Positions 9,092 to 20,756 of a DNA stretch of 64,000 bases are shown here, piece after piece (the first letter of the stretch is position 1; the number at the start of each line of letters is the position of its first letter). The notes below the pieces were generated by a model, which was given only the letters and a program-made list of their open reading frames with translations, had not been told where the DNA came from and did no database searches. The DNA comes from Lederbergia citri (GTDB lineage Bacteria; Bacillota; Bacilli; Bacillales; Bacillaceae_C): positions 1,249,401 to 1,313,400 of the forward strand of contig NZ_JAGYPG010000001.1 of NCBI RefSeq assembly GCF_018343625.1, given 5' to 3'. The position numbers were made by a program, and so were the translations under genes.

Positions 9092-9127
9092 AAAGAAAAA
9101 AGTTTACTTCTGTTGCCAGAAGTAAAC
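9092..9127 (-). terminator. Terminator of the sigA operon
   Basis: GTTTACTTCTG (9102-9112) pairs perfectly with CAGAAGTAAAC (9117-9127). Read on the minus strand it is followed by TTTTTTCTTT. It lies 11 bp after the sigA stop. Confidence 0.88.
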
Positions 9128-9138
9128 CGATATAATTT

Positions 9139-10272
9139 TTATTCCAAAAAGTCTTTAAGTCGCTTACTCCTACTTGGATGGCGAAGTTTTCTCAACGCTT
9201 TTGCTTCTATCTGCCTAATTCTTTCTCTTGTAACGCCGAATACTTTTCCAACTTCTTCGAGAGTACGAGTACGTCCATCATCTAGTCCAAAACGGAGACG
9301 TAGTACGTTTTCTTCTCTATCTGTTAACGTATCGAGAACATCTTCAAGCTGTTCTTTTAGTAACTCGTATGCGGCATGCTCGGATGGAGAAGTTGCTTCC
9401 TGATCTTCAATGAAATCACCTAAATGGGAATCATCTTCTTCTCCAATTGGCGTTTCTAATGATACTGGTTCTTGTGCTATTTTTAATATTTCTCGAACTT
9501 TTTCGGGAGTTAAATCCATTTCCTCGGCAATTTCTTCAGGTGATGGTTCACGGCCCAAATCTTGTAGTAATTGACGCTGAACCCTGATTAATTTATTAAT
9601 CGTCTCTACCATATGAACAGGAATGCGAATAGTCCGGGCTTGGTCAGCTATAGCTCGTGTAATAGCCTGACGAATCCACCATGTTGCGTAAGTACTGAAT
9701 TTAAAACCTTTATCATAGTCAAATTTCTCAACGGCTTTAATAAGCCCCATATTTCCTTCTTGGATCAAATCCAAAAATAACATCCCACGGCCAACATAGC
9801 GCTTTGCAATACTTACTACTAACCTTAAATTCGCCTCTGCAAGCCTTTTTTTAGCTTCCTCGTCACCTTTTTCAATCCGCTTAGCCAATTCAATTTCTTC
9901 TTCTGCTGATAGAAGATCCACTCGTCCAATTTCTTTTAAATACATTCGGACAGGGTCATTTATTTTTACTCCTGGAGGTACGCTTAAATCATTTAAATCG
10001 AATTCTTCTTCACTCTCTTTTTGAGTTGCATCTGGATTAGGATCATCACCCTCTTCATCCGCTTCTTCTAGTAGTTCGATGCCCTGATCAGTTAATAGTT
10101 CATAAAACTCATCCATTTGATGAGAATCTAAGTCAAAATGAGATAATTTTTCTGCAATTTTCTCATATGTTAAAGTACCGCGTTTTTTTCCTTGCTCAAT
10201 TAATTGATCTTTTGATTGTTCTACAGTTAGTTCTAAATCTGTATCATTGGAACGTGCTGATTTTTCAGCCAT
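9139..10272 (-). CDS. sigA: Primary sigma factor SigA (RpoD)
   Basis: 377-residue housekeeping sigma-70 factor that directs RNA polymerase to -35/-10 promoters. An acidic region 1.1 covers about 1-100. Region 1.2 is at [17 protein letters not shown]. Region 2 carries the -10-binding helix with [10 protein letters not shown]. Region 3 has HMVETINKL. Region 4 ends with the -35-binding helix [20 protein letters not shown] chose the ATG at 10272 (MAEKSARS), which has the SD AAGGAGGAGG; the frame stays open upstream. It is the last gene of the yqxD-dnaG-sigA operon. Confidence 0.97.
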   Translation of the reverse strand: MAEKSARSNDTDLELTVEQSKDQLIEQGKKRGTLTYEKIAEKLSHFDLDSHQMDEFYELLTDQGIELLEEADEEGDDPNPDATQKESEEEFDLNDLSVPPGVKINDPVRMYLKEIGRVDLLSAEEEIELAKRIEKGDEEAKKRLAEANLRLVVSIAKRYVGRGMLFLDLIQEGNMGLIKAVEKFDYDKGFKFSTYATWWIRQAITRAIADQARTIRIPVHMVETINKLIRVQRQLLQDLGREPSPEEIAEEMDLTPEKVREILKIAQEPVSLETPIGEEDDSHLGDFIEDQEATSPSEHAAYELLKEQLEDVLDTLTDREENVLRLRFGLDDGRTRTLEEVGKVFGVTRERIRQIEAKALRKLRHPSRSKRLKDFLE

Positions 10273-10334
10273 GCGTCCTCCTCCTTCCGACGATTGCACA
10301 TTTACATTAATCAAATAAAGCTATAATAATTTCA

Positions 10335-12140
10335 TTACAGAGATTTTTTAAGTTCAATTATTTCTTTAGCAATTTCAAGTGCTTTTGCAAAATCGTTTTT
10401 TCTTTCAGCCGCCTTTTGTTCTGCTTGCTTTTCCTTTATCATTAACAACTTAGGCTGTTTCAACACATAACTTACGTAATCTTCTAATTCTTTTTCACTA
10501 TATTCATCATTGATTGCCAACATTTCGATTTCAGACACGATTGTCCTGAGTTTTTTATCCGGCAAATAATTTAAAAACAGACTTGGATCAGGACGGTTTC
10601 CTTCTTCATAATACCCAAATAAATATGTTAATATTGCTTGATGCTCATCTATATGAAAGGTTGTATCACCTAACATTTCCATTATTCGGTATGCCAGATC
10701 TTCATCGCGGAGCATTCTGGCTAATAATTGGCGCTCGGCTACTAAATGGGCTGTTAATCGCTGATTTTTTTTCTTTGGTTGTAATGTGTTTCTTTGTTCG
10801 ATTTTTTTTTGTTGTTTTTTAAACTTGGATCCACTTAAAAGTGATTGCTGTTCAATGAGTGTTTCAAGTGATAAAGAAAATTCTTCAGATAATTGACGTA
10901 AATATAATTCCCGTTCTACTGGATTTTCCAACTCATTTATTTCTACCAATGCTCTTTCGATATAACTAAGCTTTTCTCCTTCATTTTGAAGATTTTTCCC
11001 TTTACGAAAATAATGAAGTTTGTATGCCATCCAAGTTTGCGCATTCCCTATTACATTTTCACGGAATTTCTCTGGCCCGTATTTGCGAATGTAGTCATCA
11101 GGATCAAGCTTGTCTGGCATGATCGCCACGTTTATATCAATTGCATAATTAGCAAGCAATAAACCGGAACGGTATGCTGCTTCCTCACCTGCTGAATCCG
11201 AATCGAAGCAAAGTGTGACTGAGTTGGTCAATCTATTCAATAACTGGACATGTTTCTCCGTTAACGCTGTTCCCATCACTGCAACGCCGTTTTTCACACC
11301 AGCGGAGTCAGCCGAAATCACATCAGCAAAACCTTCAAATAACACAACATTACCTTGTTTTCGAATATGACTTCTTGCATTGTAGTAGTTATAAAGCAGT
11401 GAACTTTTATTAAAGAGTACTGTTTCGGGAGTATTTAAATATTTAGGTTGATTTTCTTCCGTTAAGGCTCGAGCAGAAAATGCTACAATCCTACCTTTTG
11501 AATCATGAAGAGGGAACATAAGCCGATCTCGAAAACGGTCAAAATAGGAACCATCTTTTTCACGAACACTTATTAGTCCAGCTTTTTCCATTATTTCATG
11601 GGAAAAGCCACGATTTTCTAAATATTTCACGGCAAAGTCCCACCCAGGCAAAGAATATCCAACTCTAAAATTTTGAATGTTTTCTTTTGTAAAACCTCTT
11701 TTTAATAAATAATCAAGAGCTTCTGCGCCTTCATTCGTATTTAAAAGTAAGTGATGATAAAATTTAGCCAGTAATTCATGGGCTTCTATCATTAAGGAGT
11801 GTTCTTTTGGAAGTTGGTTTTCAATAGGATCTTTTGTTATTTCTAGATCTAGTGCAACATTACCTTTTTTTGCAATTGTTTCAGCAGCTTCCTGAAAAGA
11901 AACTCCTTCAATTTCCGTTATAAAGGTAAAGACATTACCTCCTGCCCCACATCCAAAACAGTGGAAAATTTGTTTTTCGGCGGATACTGAAAACGATGGT
12001 GTGTTTTCTCCGTGAAAAGGGCATAAACCAAAGTAATTCCGTCCTTGCTTTTTTAACTGGACGTAGTCACTTATAACTTCAACGATATCAACTGATTGCT
12101 TGATTTCATTGATTTTCTCTTCAGGAATTCTTATTGCCAA
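10335..12140 (-). CDS. dnaG: DNA primase
   Basis: 601-residue primase that lays down RNA primers for lagging-strand synthesis. The N-terminal CHC2 zinc site is C40, H43, C61, C64 (LCPFHGE ... HCFGCGAGG). The TOPRIM catalytic core includes VVLFEGFADVI and CFDSDSAGEEA. The C-terminal 200 residues are the helicase-binding domain. Two starts are possible. TTG at 12140 gives MAIRIPEE, like B. subtilis MGNRIPDE, with a weak SD GGGGA at good spacing. ATG at 12155 would add five residues and overlap that SD. I prefer TTG. It lies between yqxD and sigA. Confidence 0.95.
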   Translation of the reverse strand: MAIRIPEEKINEIKQSVDIVEVISDYVQLKKQGRNYFGLCPFHGENTPSFSVSAEKQIFHCFGCGAGGNVFTFITEIEGVSFQEAAETIAKKGNVALDLEITKDPIENQLPKEHSLMIEAHELLAKFYHHLLLNTNEGAEALDYLLKRGFTKENIQNFRVGYSLPGWDFAVKYLENRGFSHEIMEKAGLISVREKDGSYFDRFRDRLMFPLHDSKGRIVAFSARALTEENQPKYLNTPETVLFNKSSLLYNYYNARSHIRKQGNVVLFEGFADVISADSAGVKNGVAVMGTALTEKHVQLLNRLTNSVTLCFDSDSAGEEAAYRSGLLLANYAIDINVAIMPDKLDPDDYIRKYGPEKFRENVIGNAQTWMAYKLHYFRKGKNLQNEGEKLSYIERALVEINELENPVERELYLRQLSEEFSLSLETLIEQQSLLSGSKFKKQQKKIEQRNTLQPKKKNQRLTAHLVAERQLLARMLRDEDLAYRIMEMLGDTTFHIDEHQAILTYLFGYYEEGNRPDPSLFLNYLPDKKLRTIVSEIEMLAINDEYSEKELEDYVSYVLKQPKLLMIKEKQAEQKAAERKNDFAKALEIAKEIIELKKSL

Positions 12141-12193
12141 AAAAAACATCCCCATTTTTATAATCTAACTTATGTCATATTCGACACTAATTC

Positions 12194-12670
12194 TTAAACT
12201 CCTTCAATTTTCGACAATAATCTACGAAAACATTTTTGAAAGTTTTGTCTATCGTGTGAATTAAAGGGTTTTGGCCCTTTACCATAATTTCCTCTTTCTC
12301 TTTCTCTAGCAGCTAGATACCGAAAATTAAGTGCTGTCTGAATGGATTCTTCCCTATATTCCGTTCCCCTAGGTGAAAGTGCATAAACACCTTTTGCTAA
12401 GGCAAGACTAGCAAGACCGATATCTTGTGTTATGAGTACATCATTGCGTTTAATTTGATTAAGGATATATAAATCTGCAGAATCCTTTCCGGGATCCACA
12501 AAAATCCACTCACCGCTTTCCTCCTCCCTATTCGAGATGTGGTGGTCATAAGAAGCGATGAAACGCACGTGAACCATAAACTCTTGCGCTATAAGAGAAA
12601 TATCTGATTTAACAGGGCATGCATCCGCATCTACATAAATCGTGGAAGTAATGCGGTTATTATTAATAAT
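12194..12670 (-). CDS. yqxD: YaiI/YqxD family protein (DUF188), apparent ATT start
   Basis: The conserved family core IYVDADACPVKSDISLIAQ is encoded in frame upstream of the first ATG (12577), together with IASYDHHIS and RGTEYREESI further on. A start at 12577 would delete the DADACP signature. Between the in-frame TGA (12677-12679) and 12577 there is no ATG, GTG, TTG or CTG. An SD (CAGGAGTG) stands 9 nt before the ATT at 12670, giving 158 residues, the usual family length of about 150. I therefore propose ATT initiation, with a frameshift as the alternative. The protein resembles PIN-like nucleases but its role is not known. It is first in the dnaG-sigA operon. Confidence 0.75.
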   Translation of the reverse strand: MINNNRITSTIYVDADACPVKSDISLIAQEFMVHVRFIASYDHHISNREEESGEWIFVDPGKDSADLYILNQIKRNDVLITQDIGLASLALAKGVYALSPRGTEYREESIQTALNFRYLAARERERGNYGKGPKPFNSHDRQNFQKCFRRLLSKIEGV

Positions 12671-12863
12671 TCTACATCACTCCTGTGATTCCTTCTTAGT
12701 TAGGAAAGTCTTTAAGGAATCGTGTCGTTTTTTCTTGGATAAAAAATATGTTAAACACAATAATTAGTTTATTCCTGAAATACCAAGTCTAAACCTTTTT
12801 TTATATTTTCAAACACAATTTTTTATTATATCTTATCTTTTTGATTTTTGCCATTATTAAATA

Positions 12864-12887
12864 GGAAAAACACAACAAAAGTTGTGC
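12864..12887 (-). terminator. Terminator of ccpN-yqfL
   Basis: CACAAC (12871-12876) and GTTGTG (12881-12886) form a stem followed on the minus strand by TTTTTCC. It directly follows the yqfL stop. The remaining sequence to yqxD (12671-12863) is very AT-rich and should hold the dnaG operon promoter, but no convincing -35/-10 pair stands out. Confidence 0.7.
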
Positions 12888-12888
12888 T

Positions 12889-13698
12889 TTATTTCTCCCT
12901 TTGCATTAAATTTATTATAATATTGGCAGTCTCCTCGACTGCTTTATTCGTTACATCAATAACTCTACAATTTATTCGATTGGCAATTGCATCAAAATAA
13001 TCAATTTCACGTTTTATTCTTTCAATATTGGCATAGCTTGCTGAATCATCCAATCCAAGAGAAATTAATCTTTCCCTGCGAATATGATTCAATTTTTCTG
13101 GACTAATCTTCAAACCAATACATCTTTTAGGATCTACTTTAAATAATTCTTCCGGTGGATCAATTTCCGGTACTACTGGTACGTTTGCAACTTTATAGCT
13201 TTTTAAAGCAAGGTATTGTGATAAAGGCGTTTTCGATGTTCTAGAAACACCAACTAAAATAATGTCTGCGCTTAATAATCCTCTCGGATCACGTCCGTCA
13301 TCATATTTCACAGCAAATTCAATTGCTTCAACCCGTTTAAAATAATCTTCATCTAACATCCTTACTAATCCAGGTTGATTTAAAGGTGCATATTCAAATG
13401 TTTTTTCAAACGTATCCATTAGAGGGCCCATAATGTCAATTCCATTAATTTTATGTATTTCTGTCATTGTTTTCATATATCCTCTAATTTCAGGCTTTAC
13501 TAATGTATAAACAATCATGCCATGATCCTTCTTAGCTGAACAAATAATATCGTCAATATGACTACGTTCTTCCACGTATGGAATACGTTTTATTAATGCA
13601 TTAGAACCATTGAATTGGCTTATGGCAGCCTTCGTTACAAGCTCAGCCGTTTCCCCAACAGAATCAGATACAACATAAATAATAGGTTCTGCCATCAT
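12889..13698 (-). CDS. yqfL: YqfL, PPDK/PEP synthase regulatory protein family
   Basis: 269 residues of the DUF299 family, whose studied members are bifunctional kinase/pyrophosphorylases acting on pyruvate phosphate dikinase or PEP synthase. The N-terminus has [12 protein letters not shown] (about 7-18), and the nucleotide loop [11 protein letters not shown] is at about 150-160. In B. subtilis YqfL is cotranscribed with ccpN and modulates CcpN-mediated repression of gluconeogenesis, so this context role is more likely than dikinase control. Two adjacent ATGs (13698, 13695) share the SD AAAGG; I kept the first. Confidence 0.87.
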   Translation of the reverse strand: MMAEPIIYVVSDSVGETAELVTKAAISQFNGSNALIKRIPYVEERSHIDDIICSAKKDHGMIVYTLVKPEIRGYMKTMTEIHKINGIDIMGPLMDTFEKTFEYAPLNQPGLVRMLDEDYFKRVEAIEFAVKYDDGRDPRGLLSADIILVGVSRTSKTPLSQYLALKSYKVANVPVVPEIDPPEELFKVDPKRCIGLKISPEKLNHIRRERLISLGLDDSASYANIERIKREIDYFDAIANRINCRVIDVTNKAVEETANIIINLMQREK

Positions 13699-13716
13699 TA
13701 TATCCTTTCTTAACCT

Positions 13717-14352
13717 TTATCCATCATTCTCAGTTAATTCAACGAAAACCCTAGTTATATTTGTTTTGGTAATTCTCCCAACTACTTTAATCCCATTTGC
13801 TGCTTCTTCAATGACGGGTATGGCGTCTATTTGTGCATTTATCAATTTTTTAGCTACATCAATAAGAAGATCATTTTTTTGACAAGTCGTTATATTAGGC
13901 ATTCTTGTCATGATAATATTTATAGGAAGTGTGGATAGCTTTTGTTGACCAATACTTGCTCTAAGTAAATCTTTCCTTGATAAAACTCCAACAAGATGAG
14001 AATTGGAATCAGTAACAAAGAGTGTTCCAACGTCTTCTGAAAATACCGTTACAATGGCATCATATACTGATACATTTTCATTAATAAGAACTGGAGTCGA
14101 TTCATAACCTTCCACTACCATTTTTTTAAGCTTTTCAGCTAGTAAATGATTGCTATTTTTTCCAGTATGAAAATATCCTACTCTTGGCCGAGCGTCGAGA
14201 AAGCCTGTCATCGTTAATATAGCTAAATCAGGTCTCAGTGTAGCCCGGGTCAAACAAAGCTTTTCTGCGATGCTTTCCCCCGTAATAGGTCCAAAATCTT
14301 TAACGATTTGCATAATTTTTTCCTGTCTATTACTTAATTCGATTGTACTCAC
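13717..14352 (-). CDS. ccpN: Transcriptional repressor CcpN
   Basis: 211-residue repressor of gluconeogenic genes (gapB, pckA in B. subtilis). The N-terminal winged helix includes LSNRQEKIMQIV and the recognition helix LTRATLRPDLAIL (about 35-47). Two CBS domains follow: one near 75-140 with VLSRKDLLRAS, the other near 145-205 with MTRMPNITTC and VVGRITKTNI. The start is uncertain. GTG at 14352 gives MSTIELSNRQ, which matches the family N-terminus, but its SD is poor. GTG at 14388 adds 12 residues, with an SD (AAAGGA) that is too close. Confidence 0.88.
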   Translation of the reverse strand: MSTIELSNRQEKIMQIVKDFGPITGESIAEKLCLTRATLRPDLAILTMTGFLDARPRVGYFHTGKNSNHLLAEKLKKMVVEGYESTPVLINENVSVYDAIVTVFSEDVGTLFVTDSNSHLVGVLSRKDLLRASIGQQKLSTLPINIIMTRMPNITTCQKNDLLIDVAKKLINAQIDAIPVIEEAANGIKVVGRITKTNITRVFVELTENDG

Positions 14353-14500
14353 CACCAATATGGAACCGGACTTGCGCTTAAGAGGCACAAGTCCTTTACT
14401 ATATCATATTGCGCAAACAGCCTATATGTCTTACTGTACGTCGTAAAATCCTGTCTTTCACACATGAACCTCATATAGTAAAAGGCAAGCGCTATTGTTC

Positions 14501-16558
14501 TTACTTTACTACTATTACATTCATGGTTGCATATGCACCTATGAGCTTTGCCAATTCGCTCATTTGTGCAAGGCGATTCCGTTGAATCTCTTCATTGTCT
14601 GCCATTACCATTGTATGATCAAAATAATTAGAGATGGCTGTTTCTAATGAAGATATAGCATCAAAGAGTTCGCTGCTTACTACATTTGAAGCAAAAATAT
14701 CTTTTAAGTTATTCCATTGATCAAATAATTTTTCTTCATATTCATTTTCAAATAATTCCGGATTAACTTGAAGGCCTGGTTCAGCTTTTTGAGCTATATT
14801 TAAGACACGAGAAAGTGACTCGATCGTCCCTTTAAAGGATGCTTGATCTTTTCTTGTCTGCAATGTTTCGGCGCGAGAGACTACATCTTTGACGCTATTA
14901 AAGTCTCCACCTAGTACCGCCTCGATTAGATCATAACGGATCTCTTTTTCTTCAAGTAAATGTTGAATCCGTAGTTTAAAGAAGGTTTCCAGTTGCTGAT
15001 AAAGCTCGTCATTTTGATCACCAGTTTCAATGACGATTACTTTTTTCAATAAATTATTTAGTGGTATATTCCATTCTTTTTCAAATAAAATTTGAATTAC
15101 ACCTGCTGCTTGCCTTCTTAATGCATAAGGGTCCTGAGAACCTGTCGGAATTAATCCAATTGCAAAAGATGAAACGATAGAATCTAATTTATCCGCAATA
15201 CTAACAATGGACCCAATCGTTGTTGTTGGAATACTATCCTCAGCATGTCTTGGCTTATAATGTTCATAAATTGCCTTCGCTACCCCAGGAAGCTCTCCTT
15301 GTTGAAGGGCATATTTTTCTCCCATAACACCTTGTAATTCAGGAAATTCATTAACCATGTTGCTAACGAGGTCAAATTTGCAAATTTCAGCCGCACGATC
15401 TGTCACTTTCAATTCTTGTTCACTCAAGCTCAGCATTCCGCCGAGTTCTTCTGCAATCTTTCGAATTCTGCCGACTTTTTCAGCCAATGTACCAATTTTT
15501 TCATGATATATTATAGATTCTAATTTTTGTAAATGATCATTGATTGGCACTTTTTGATCTTCTTGATAAAAGAAAACAGCATCTGAAAGTCTAGCTCTTA
15601 ATACTTTCTCATTCCCTTTAGCTACCGTTTCAATATGGCGGTGATCTCCATTTCTTACTGCGACAAAATAAGGAAGCAATTGGCCGTTTTTATTTTTAAC
15701 TGGAAAATAACGTTGATGTATTTTCATAGAAGTAATTAATACTTCTTCTGGAAGTTTTAAAAACTCTTGATTGAACGTCCCAAAAAAGACTGTTGGGTAT
15801 TCGACTAGATTTGTTACTTCTTCCAATAGCTCTTCATCTACAGGAATCTCCCAGTTTTGCTCTTCCTCTAGTCTTTTAATCTGCTCTTCAATCGCTTCTC
15901 TTCTTTCATCGTAACTAGCTAATACGTATTGACCTAATAAAACTTTTTCATAATCAACAGGTGCAATTAACGGAATTTGTTCACCAAGAAATCGATGTCC
16001 ATGTGTAATATTGCCGGCTTTTACCCCAGCAATTTCAATTGAAACTGTTTCACTTCCAAATAAAGCGACTATCCATCTAATTGGGCGAATAAAGCGTACG
16101 TTTTGACTTCCCCAACGCATGCTATTTGGAAAATGCAGCGAGGTGATTAAATTGCCAAGCTGCTCCAGCAATTTGATTGTTTCTTCACCTTTTACGAATT
16201 TATTCGCGTGTGCATATTCCACACCTTTTATTTCTTTAAAGTAAAGATCTTCTACGGATATTCCATTTGACTTTGTAAATCCAAGAGCAGCTTTGGACCA
16301 ATTCCCTTCGTTATCAAAGAGAATTTTTTTTGCGGGTCCTTTTATTTCTTCTTCCGTATCATTCTGAAATTCTGCTACCTCTTTCACTAAAACCGCTAAT
16401 CTTCTAGGGGTTGAAAATAACCTTACTTCATTAAAAACAATCTTATTTTCCCGAAACCAATTTTCGATGTTTTGACCTAATTCACGAATGGCATTATTGA
16501 TAAATCTTGCAGGCATTTCTTCTATGCCGACCTCTAATAATAAATTTCGACTACTCAT
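14501..16558 (-). CDS. glyS: Glycyl-tRNA synthetase beta subunit
   Basis: 685 residues; the beta chain of the alpha2beta2 bacterial glycyl-tRNA synthetase, which binds tRNA-Gly. It begins with the typical [14 protein letters not shown] and carries the HD-like middle region and the [13 protein letters not shown] motif (about 475-487). The C-terminal anticodon-binding domain lies after about 570. It overlaps the end of glyQ by 8 bp, giving translational coupling for equal subunit supply. Both genes are controlled by the upstream T-box. Confidence 0.96.
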   Translation of the reverse strand: MSSRNLLLEVGIEEMPARFINNAIRELGQNIENWFRENKIVFNEVRLFSTPRRLAVLVKEVAEFQNDTEEEIKGPAKKILFDNEGNWSKAALGFTKSNGISVEDLYFKEIKGVEYAHANKFVKGEETIKLLEQLGNLITSLHFPNSMRWGSQNVRFIRPIRWIVALFGSETVSIEIAGVKAGNITHGHRFLGEQIPLIAPVDYEKVLLGQYVLASYDERREAIEEQIKRLEEEQNWEIPVDEELLEEVTNLVEYPTVFFGTFNQEFLKLPEEVLITSMKIHQRYFPVKNKNGQLLPYFVAVRNGDHRHIETVAKGNEKVLRARLSDAVFFYQEDQKVPINDHLQKLESIIYHEKIGTLAEKVGRIRKIAEELGGMLSLSEQELKVTDRAAEICKFDLVSNMVNEFPELQGVMGEKYALQQGELPGVAKAIYEHYKPRHAEDSIPTTTIGSIVSIADKLDSIVSSFAIGLIPTGSQDPYALRRQAAGVIQILFEKEWNIPLNNLLKKVIVIETGDQNDELYQQLETFFKLRIQHLLEEKEIRYDLIEAVLGGDFNSVKDVVSRAETLQTRKDQASFKGTIESLSRVLNIAQKAEPGLQVNPELFENEYEEKLFDQWNNLKDIFASNVVSSELFDAISSLETAISNYFDHTMVMADNEEIQRNRLAQMSELAKLIGAYATMNVIVVK

Positions 16559-17450
16559 TTTCGGAGTTCTCCTCCTTTGTTGAATGATTTAATATTGGGA
16601 ATCCAAGCTTTTCTCGTTCCTCATAAAATGTTTTAGCAACTTGTCTAGCCATGCTTCTCATCCTGCCAATATATGCTGTTCTTTCAGTAACCGAAATCGC
16701 GCCTTTTGCATCTAAAAGATTAAATACATGAGAACATTTCAAAATATAATCATATGCAGGGTGAACAAGCCCCAATTCCATTTGTTTCTTTGCTTCTGCT
16801 TCATACGTATAAAATAAGTTAAACAGCATTTCTTGGTTGGATGTTTCAAATGCATATTTTGAATGTTCATATTCTGGTTGATAAAAAATATCTCTTACTG
16901 TAAACCCATTCGTCCATTCTAAATCAAATACATTTTCTTTTTCTTGTATATAAGACGCAAGTCTCTCAATTCCATAAGTCAATTCTACAGAGACTGGTTT
17001 ACATTCAAGACCGCCGACTTGTTGGAAGTAAGTAAATTGTGTTACTTCCATACCATCGAGCCAAACTTCCCAGCCAAGTCCTGCACAACCGAGTGATGGA
17101 TTTTCCCAGTTGTCCTCAACAAAGCGGATATCATGTTCTAAAGGATTGATACCAAGTGCTTTTAAAGAATCTAAATAAAGTTCTTGTATATTGTCTGGAG
17201 ATGGCTTCATAATCACTTGAAATTGGTGATGCTGATATAATCGATTTGGATTTTCACCGTACCGGCCATCTGCAGGCCTTCTCGATGGTTCTACGTAAGC
17301 TACATTCCACGGCTCAGGACCAATTGCCCGTAAAAACGTATACGGACTCATAGTCCCAGCACCTTTTTCCACATCATACGCCTGCATTAGTATACAGCCA
17401 TAATCAGACCAGTGCTTTTGTAAAGCTAAAATCATTTCCTGTATATTCAT
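16551..17450 (-). CDS. glyQ: Glycyl-tRNA synthetase alpha subunit
   Basis: 299-residue catalytic class II subunit that activates glycine. Diagnostic segments are [15 protein letters not shown] (about 9-23), [30 protein letters not shown] (motif 2 region, about 54-72) and [21 protein letters not shown]. The ATG has the SD GGAAGAAAGAG. It stands immediately after the leader terminator, so expression depends on uncharged tRNA-Gly. Confidence 0.96.
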   Translation of the reverse strand: MNIQEMILALQKHWSDYGCILMQAYDVEKGAGTMSPYTFLRAIGPEPWNVAYVEPSRRPADGRYGENPNRLYQHHQFQVIMKPSPDNIQELYLDSLKALGINPLEHDIRFVEDNWENPSLGCAGLGWEVWLDGMEVTQFTYFQQVGGLECKPVSVELTYGIERLASYIQEKENVFDLEWTNGFTVRDIFYQPEYEHSKYAFETSNQEMLFNLFYTYEAEAKKQMELGLVHPAYDYILKCSHVFNLLDAKGAISVTERTAYIGRMRSMARQVAKTFYEEREKLGFPILNHSTKEENSENE

Positions 17451-17465
17451 CTCTTTCTTCCTTTC

Positions 17466-17523
17466 TTATCAAAATTAAAAAACTCTCGTCCCTATGCTTT
17501 ATATAAGCATAGGGACGAGAGTT
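17466..17523 (-). terminator. Leader terminator of the glyQS T-box
   Basis: AACTCTCGTCCCTATGCTT pairs with AAGCATAGGGACGAGAGTT around a short loop, then TTTTTTAATTTT on the minus strand. This is the terminator that competes with the T-box antiterminator. Confidence 0.9.
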
Positions 17524-17690
17524 AACCCGCGGTTCCACCCTATTTGCCGCAAAAACGGCCATCTTTAAATAGAATTTGCTCCAGAATGCCTTCACTAATG
17601 TCCATAACCCGGCTCCCACCAACCCGGATTCGCTAAATTAAGGTCTACCATTAGTTACTTCTTTCTTTCTTCGCAACAATTTATTAATTT
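17466..17690 (-). ncRNA. Glycine-specific T-box riboswitch
   Basis: The leader contains the T-box core AGGGTGGAACCGCGGGTT (about 17522-17541), whose UGGN part pairs with the acceptor end of uncharged tRNA. Upstream stem I holds a GTGAAGGCAT segment with the specifier triplet GGC at 17590-17588, a glycine codon. It is followed by the strong terminator stem. This arrangement directly upstream of glyQ is the classical glyQS T-box: uncharged tRNA-Gly stabilises the antiterminator and allows transcription. Confidence 0.93.
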
Positions 17691-17693
17691 AAT

Positions 17694-17723
17694 CTTATAC
17701 AAAAAATAGCCGATATTAGTCAA
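17694..17723 (-). promoter_or_regulatory. Candidate sigma-A promoter of glyQS
   Basis: On the minus strand TTGACT (17723-17718), an 18-bp spacer and TATAAG (17699-17694) precede the T-box leader. A second pair, TTGACA with TATTTT at 17 bp, overlaps it, so the exact start is uncertain. Confidence 0.5.
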
Positions 17724-17742
17724 AATGTCAAATGCCATTTCG

Positions 17743-18495
17743 TTAAATATAACCTTTAAACTTATCAAGCTGATCAAGAAAACGTTTAGACTTTAATTGT
17801 AAACCAGAAAATTCATCATAGTATAGTGATATGATTTCCTTTAATTCTTTTTTAGTTTCGGGTTTTACGGATATGGAGCCAAGCCGATTAATATCAAAAA
17901 AGTAAAATAATCGAAGCAGCTTAACGGTAGTTTGTGATAGCGGAAAGAAATGAGGATCTTTATCAAAACACTGATGACAAATTAACCCATTTTCCTTTAT
18001 AGAAAAACCGAATTGTGCCTCAGTATTTCCACAAATTGCACATTGATTCATTTCAGGGTATAACCCTAATACATTAAGCATTTTCATCTCAAAAATATTT
18101 GTTACAATGTCTGGATCGTAATCATCATTTATATATTGCAAGGTTTGCCTTAATAATTCAAATAAAAATGGATTGCGTTCCTTCTCTCCTGTTCCTTTAT
18201 CAATTAATTCCAAAATATAAGAAGCATATGCCGTCTTAAAAATATCCTCCCTAATTCCCTTTAAAGAAGATATTAATTCTGCCTGCTGCAATGTTCCAAT
18301 CCCACGGTTTCCATGAATCATAAAATATCCATATGTAAAAAGCTGGGTAGGGCTGGCAAGGCGACTATTTGTTTTTTTTGCGCCCCTTGCCATTCCAGCA
18401 ATTTTCCCAGCTTCTCTTGAATAGATTGTTACTATTTTATTCGATTCACCATAATCCGTAGTTCTTATGACAATTCCTTCGTATTTTTCCACCAT
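17743..18495 (-). CDS. recO: DNA repair protein RecO
   Basis: 250-residue recombination mediator that loads RecA onto SSB-coated DNA with RecR. The N-terminal OB fold starts with EGIVIRTTDYGESNKIVT (about 5-22) and GKIAGMARGAKK. A four-cysteine zinc site is visible as CAICG (about 147) and CHQC (about 168). It is followed downstream by the glyQS leader and preceded by yqzL and era, the usual Bacillus order. Confidence 0.93.
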   Translation of the reverse strand: MVEKYEGIVIRTTDYGESNKIVTIYSREAGKIAGMARGAKKTNSRLASPTQLFTYGYFMIHGNRGIGTLQQAELISSLKGIREDIFKTAYASYILELIDKGTGEKERNPFLFELLRQTLQYINDDYDPDIVTNIFEMKMLNVLGLYPEMNQCAICGNTEAQFGFSIKENGLICHQCFDKDPHFFPLSQTTVKLLRLFYFFDINRLGSISVKPETKKELKEIISLYYDEFSGLQLKSKRFLDQLDKFKGYI

Positions 18496-18538
18496 CTATT
18501 CATGTCCCCTTTCCGAAACTGGGGAAGAAAACAAATCC

Positions 18539-18682
18539 TTATGTTACTGGGTAGTCTACTTCATCCGAATTTTCCATATGCGGCAGAATATTAATATGCT
18601 CTTCTTTTTCAAGTTCCTTTAGAAGCAAGTACGTATCAACATTACCTGTCTCTTTAAAAACTTTCCACGTGAATTCATACAT
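18539..18682 (-). CDS. yqzL: YqzL family small protein
   Basis: A 47-residue open frame between era and recO encoding MYEFTWKVFKETGNVDTYLL and ending in DEVDYPVT. It has the SD AAAGGCGGG before the ATG. The aromatic start (MYEFTWK.F..TG..D.YLL.KE) matches the tiny YqzL protein found at this place in Bacillus. Function unknown. Confidence 0.85.
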   Translation of the reverse strand: MYEFTWKVFKETGNVDTYLLLKELEKEEHINILPHMENSDEVDYPVT

Positions 18683-18782
18683 GTTAATCCCGCCTTTCAA
18701 AGTAGTTAATGTTACTCAGTTAATATTTTTTCACTAAAACTTAAGGTAATACTAAATAAAATTTGTTAAACAAACCAAACAT

Positions 18783-20121
<1,339 letters not shown>

Positions 20122-20317
20122 TTATTTTACTACATTTTCCTTTAAAAAAGTGAAGTTCATCCTAAGTTTTTTCAAAATTAGAATTTTTAATCGTTTTGTA
20201 ATATTGACTGTGAAATCATTTTAACTTACCCTTCGAACAAGTTCAAATTGCAGAACAGTACAAAATCGAAAACGCCTGTTTTTCGACGAAACGGCCAAAC
20301 TTTCCATAATCAAAAAA

Positions 20318-20347
20318 GAAAAAGCTACCTCTTTAAAGGCAGCTTTA
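20318..20347 (-). terminator. Terminator after dgkA
   Basis: AAAGCTGCCTTTAAAGAGGTAGCTTT on the minus strand folds with one internal mismatch and is followed by TTCTTTTTT. It separates dgkA from cdd; the sequence between (20098-20317) has no gene and should hold a cdd promoter, which I could not define. Confidence 0.75.
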
Positions 20348-20348
20348 T

Positions 20349-20756
20349 TCAAAACAAGAGATTAATTAATTTGGGCCCTAATATGACAACACCAATAATT
20401 ACGGACATGGTTGCATATACAAGCACCGCAGCAGCAGCGAGATCCTTTGCCTGCTTCGCTAGTGGTTCAATTTCTTGGGTAGCAATATCCACCGCACGTT
20501 CAAGAGCTGAGTTTACGAGCTCAAGTGATAACACTCCAAATATAGAGATGATAATAAACAGCCATTCGGTTTTATCGATATTTAAGATAATCGAAAGTAG
20601 ACATACAATAATGGCACAGACGATATGAATCTGGAAGTTTTTTTCTACTTTTAATGCATGTATAATCCCTTGGATTGCATATTTAAAGGCACAGAAAATC
20701 CGTACAAGTGAAAATCTCTCTTTATCTTTCAAGGCCGTAACCTTCAAGAAGTTCAT
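20349..20756 (-). CDS. dgkA: Undecaprenol/diacylglycerol kinase DgkA
   Basis: 135-residue three-helix membrane kinase. Gram-positive members phosphorylate undecaprenol to recycle the cell-wall lipid carrier. The conserved catalytic segment [17 protein letters not shown] is at about 74-90 with KDLAAAAV following, and three hydrophobic spans are present. The start is uncertain. ATG at 20756 gives the usual length but a weak SD; ATG at 20783 has GAGGAAGAAG in front. Either way the gene begins inside ybeY, overlapping it by at least 35 bp. Confidence 0.9.
   Translation of the reverse strand: MNFLKVTALKDKERFSLVRIFCAFKYAIQGIIHALKVEKNFQIHIVCAIIVCLLSIILNIDKTEWLFIIISIFGVLSLELVNSALERAVDIATQEIEPLAKQAKDLAAAAVLVYATMSVIIGVVILGPKLINLLF

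Noticed and set aside
14484..14503. AAAGGCAAGCGCTATTGTTC after glyS, similar to a repeat head
   Set aside because: Only about 15 weakly matching bases and no other module; too short to call.
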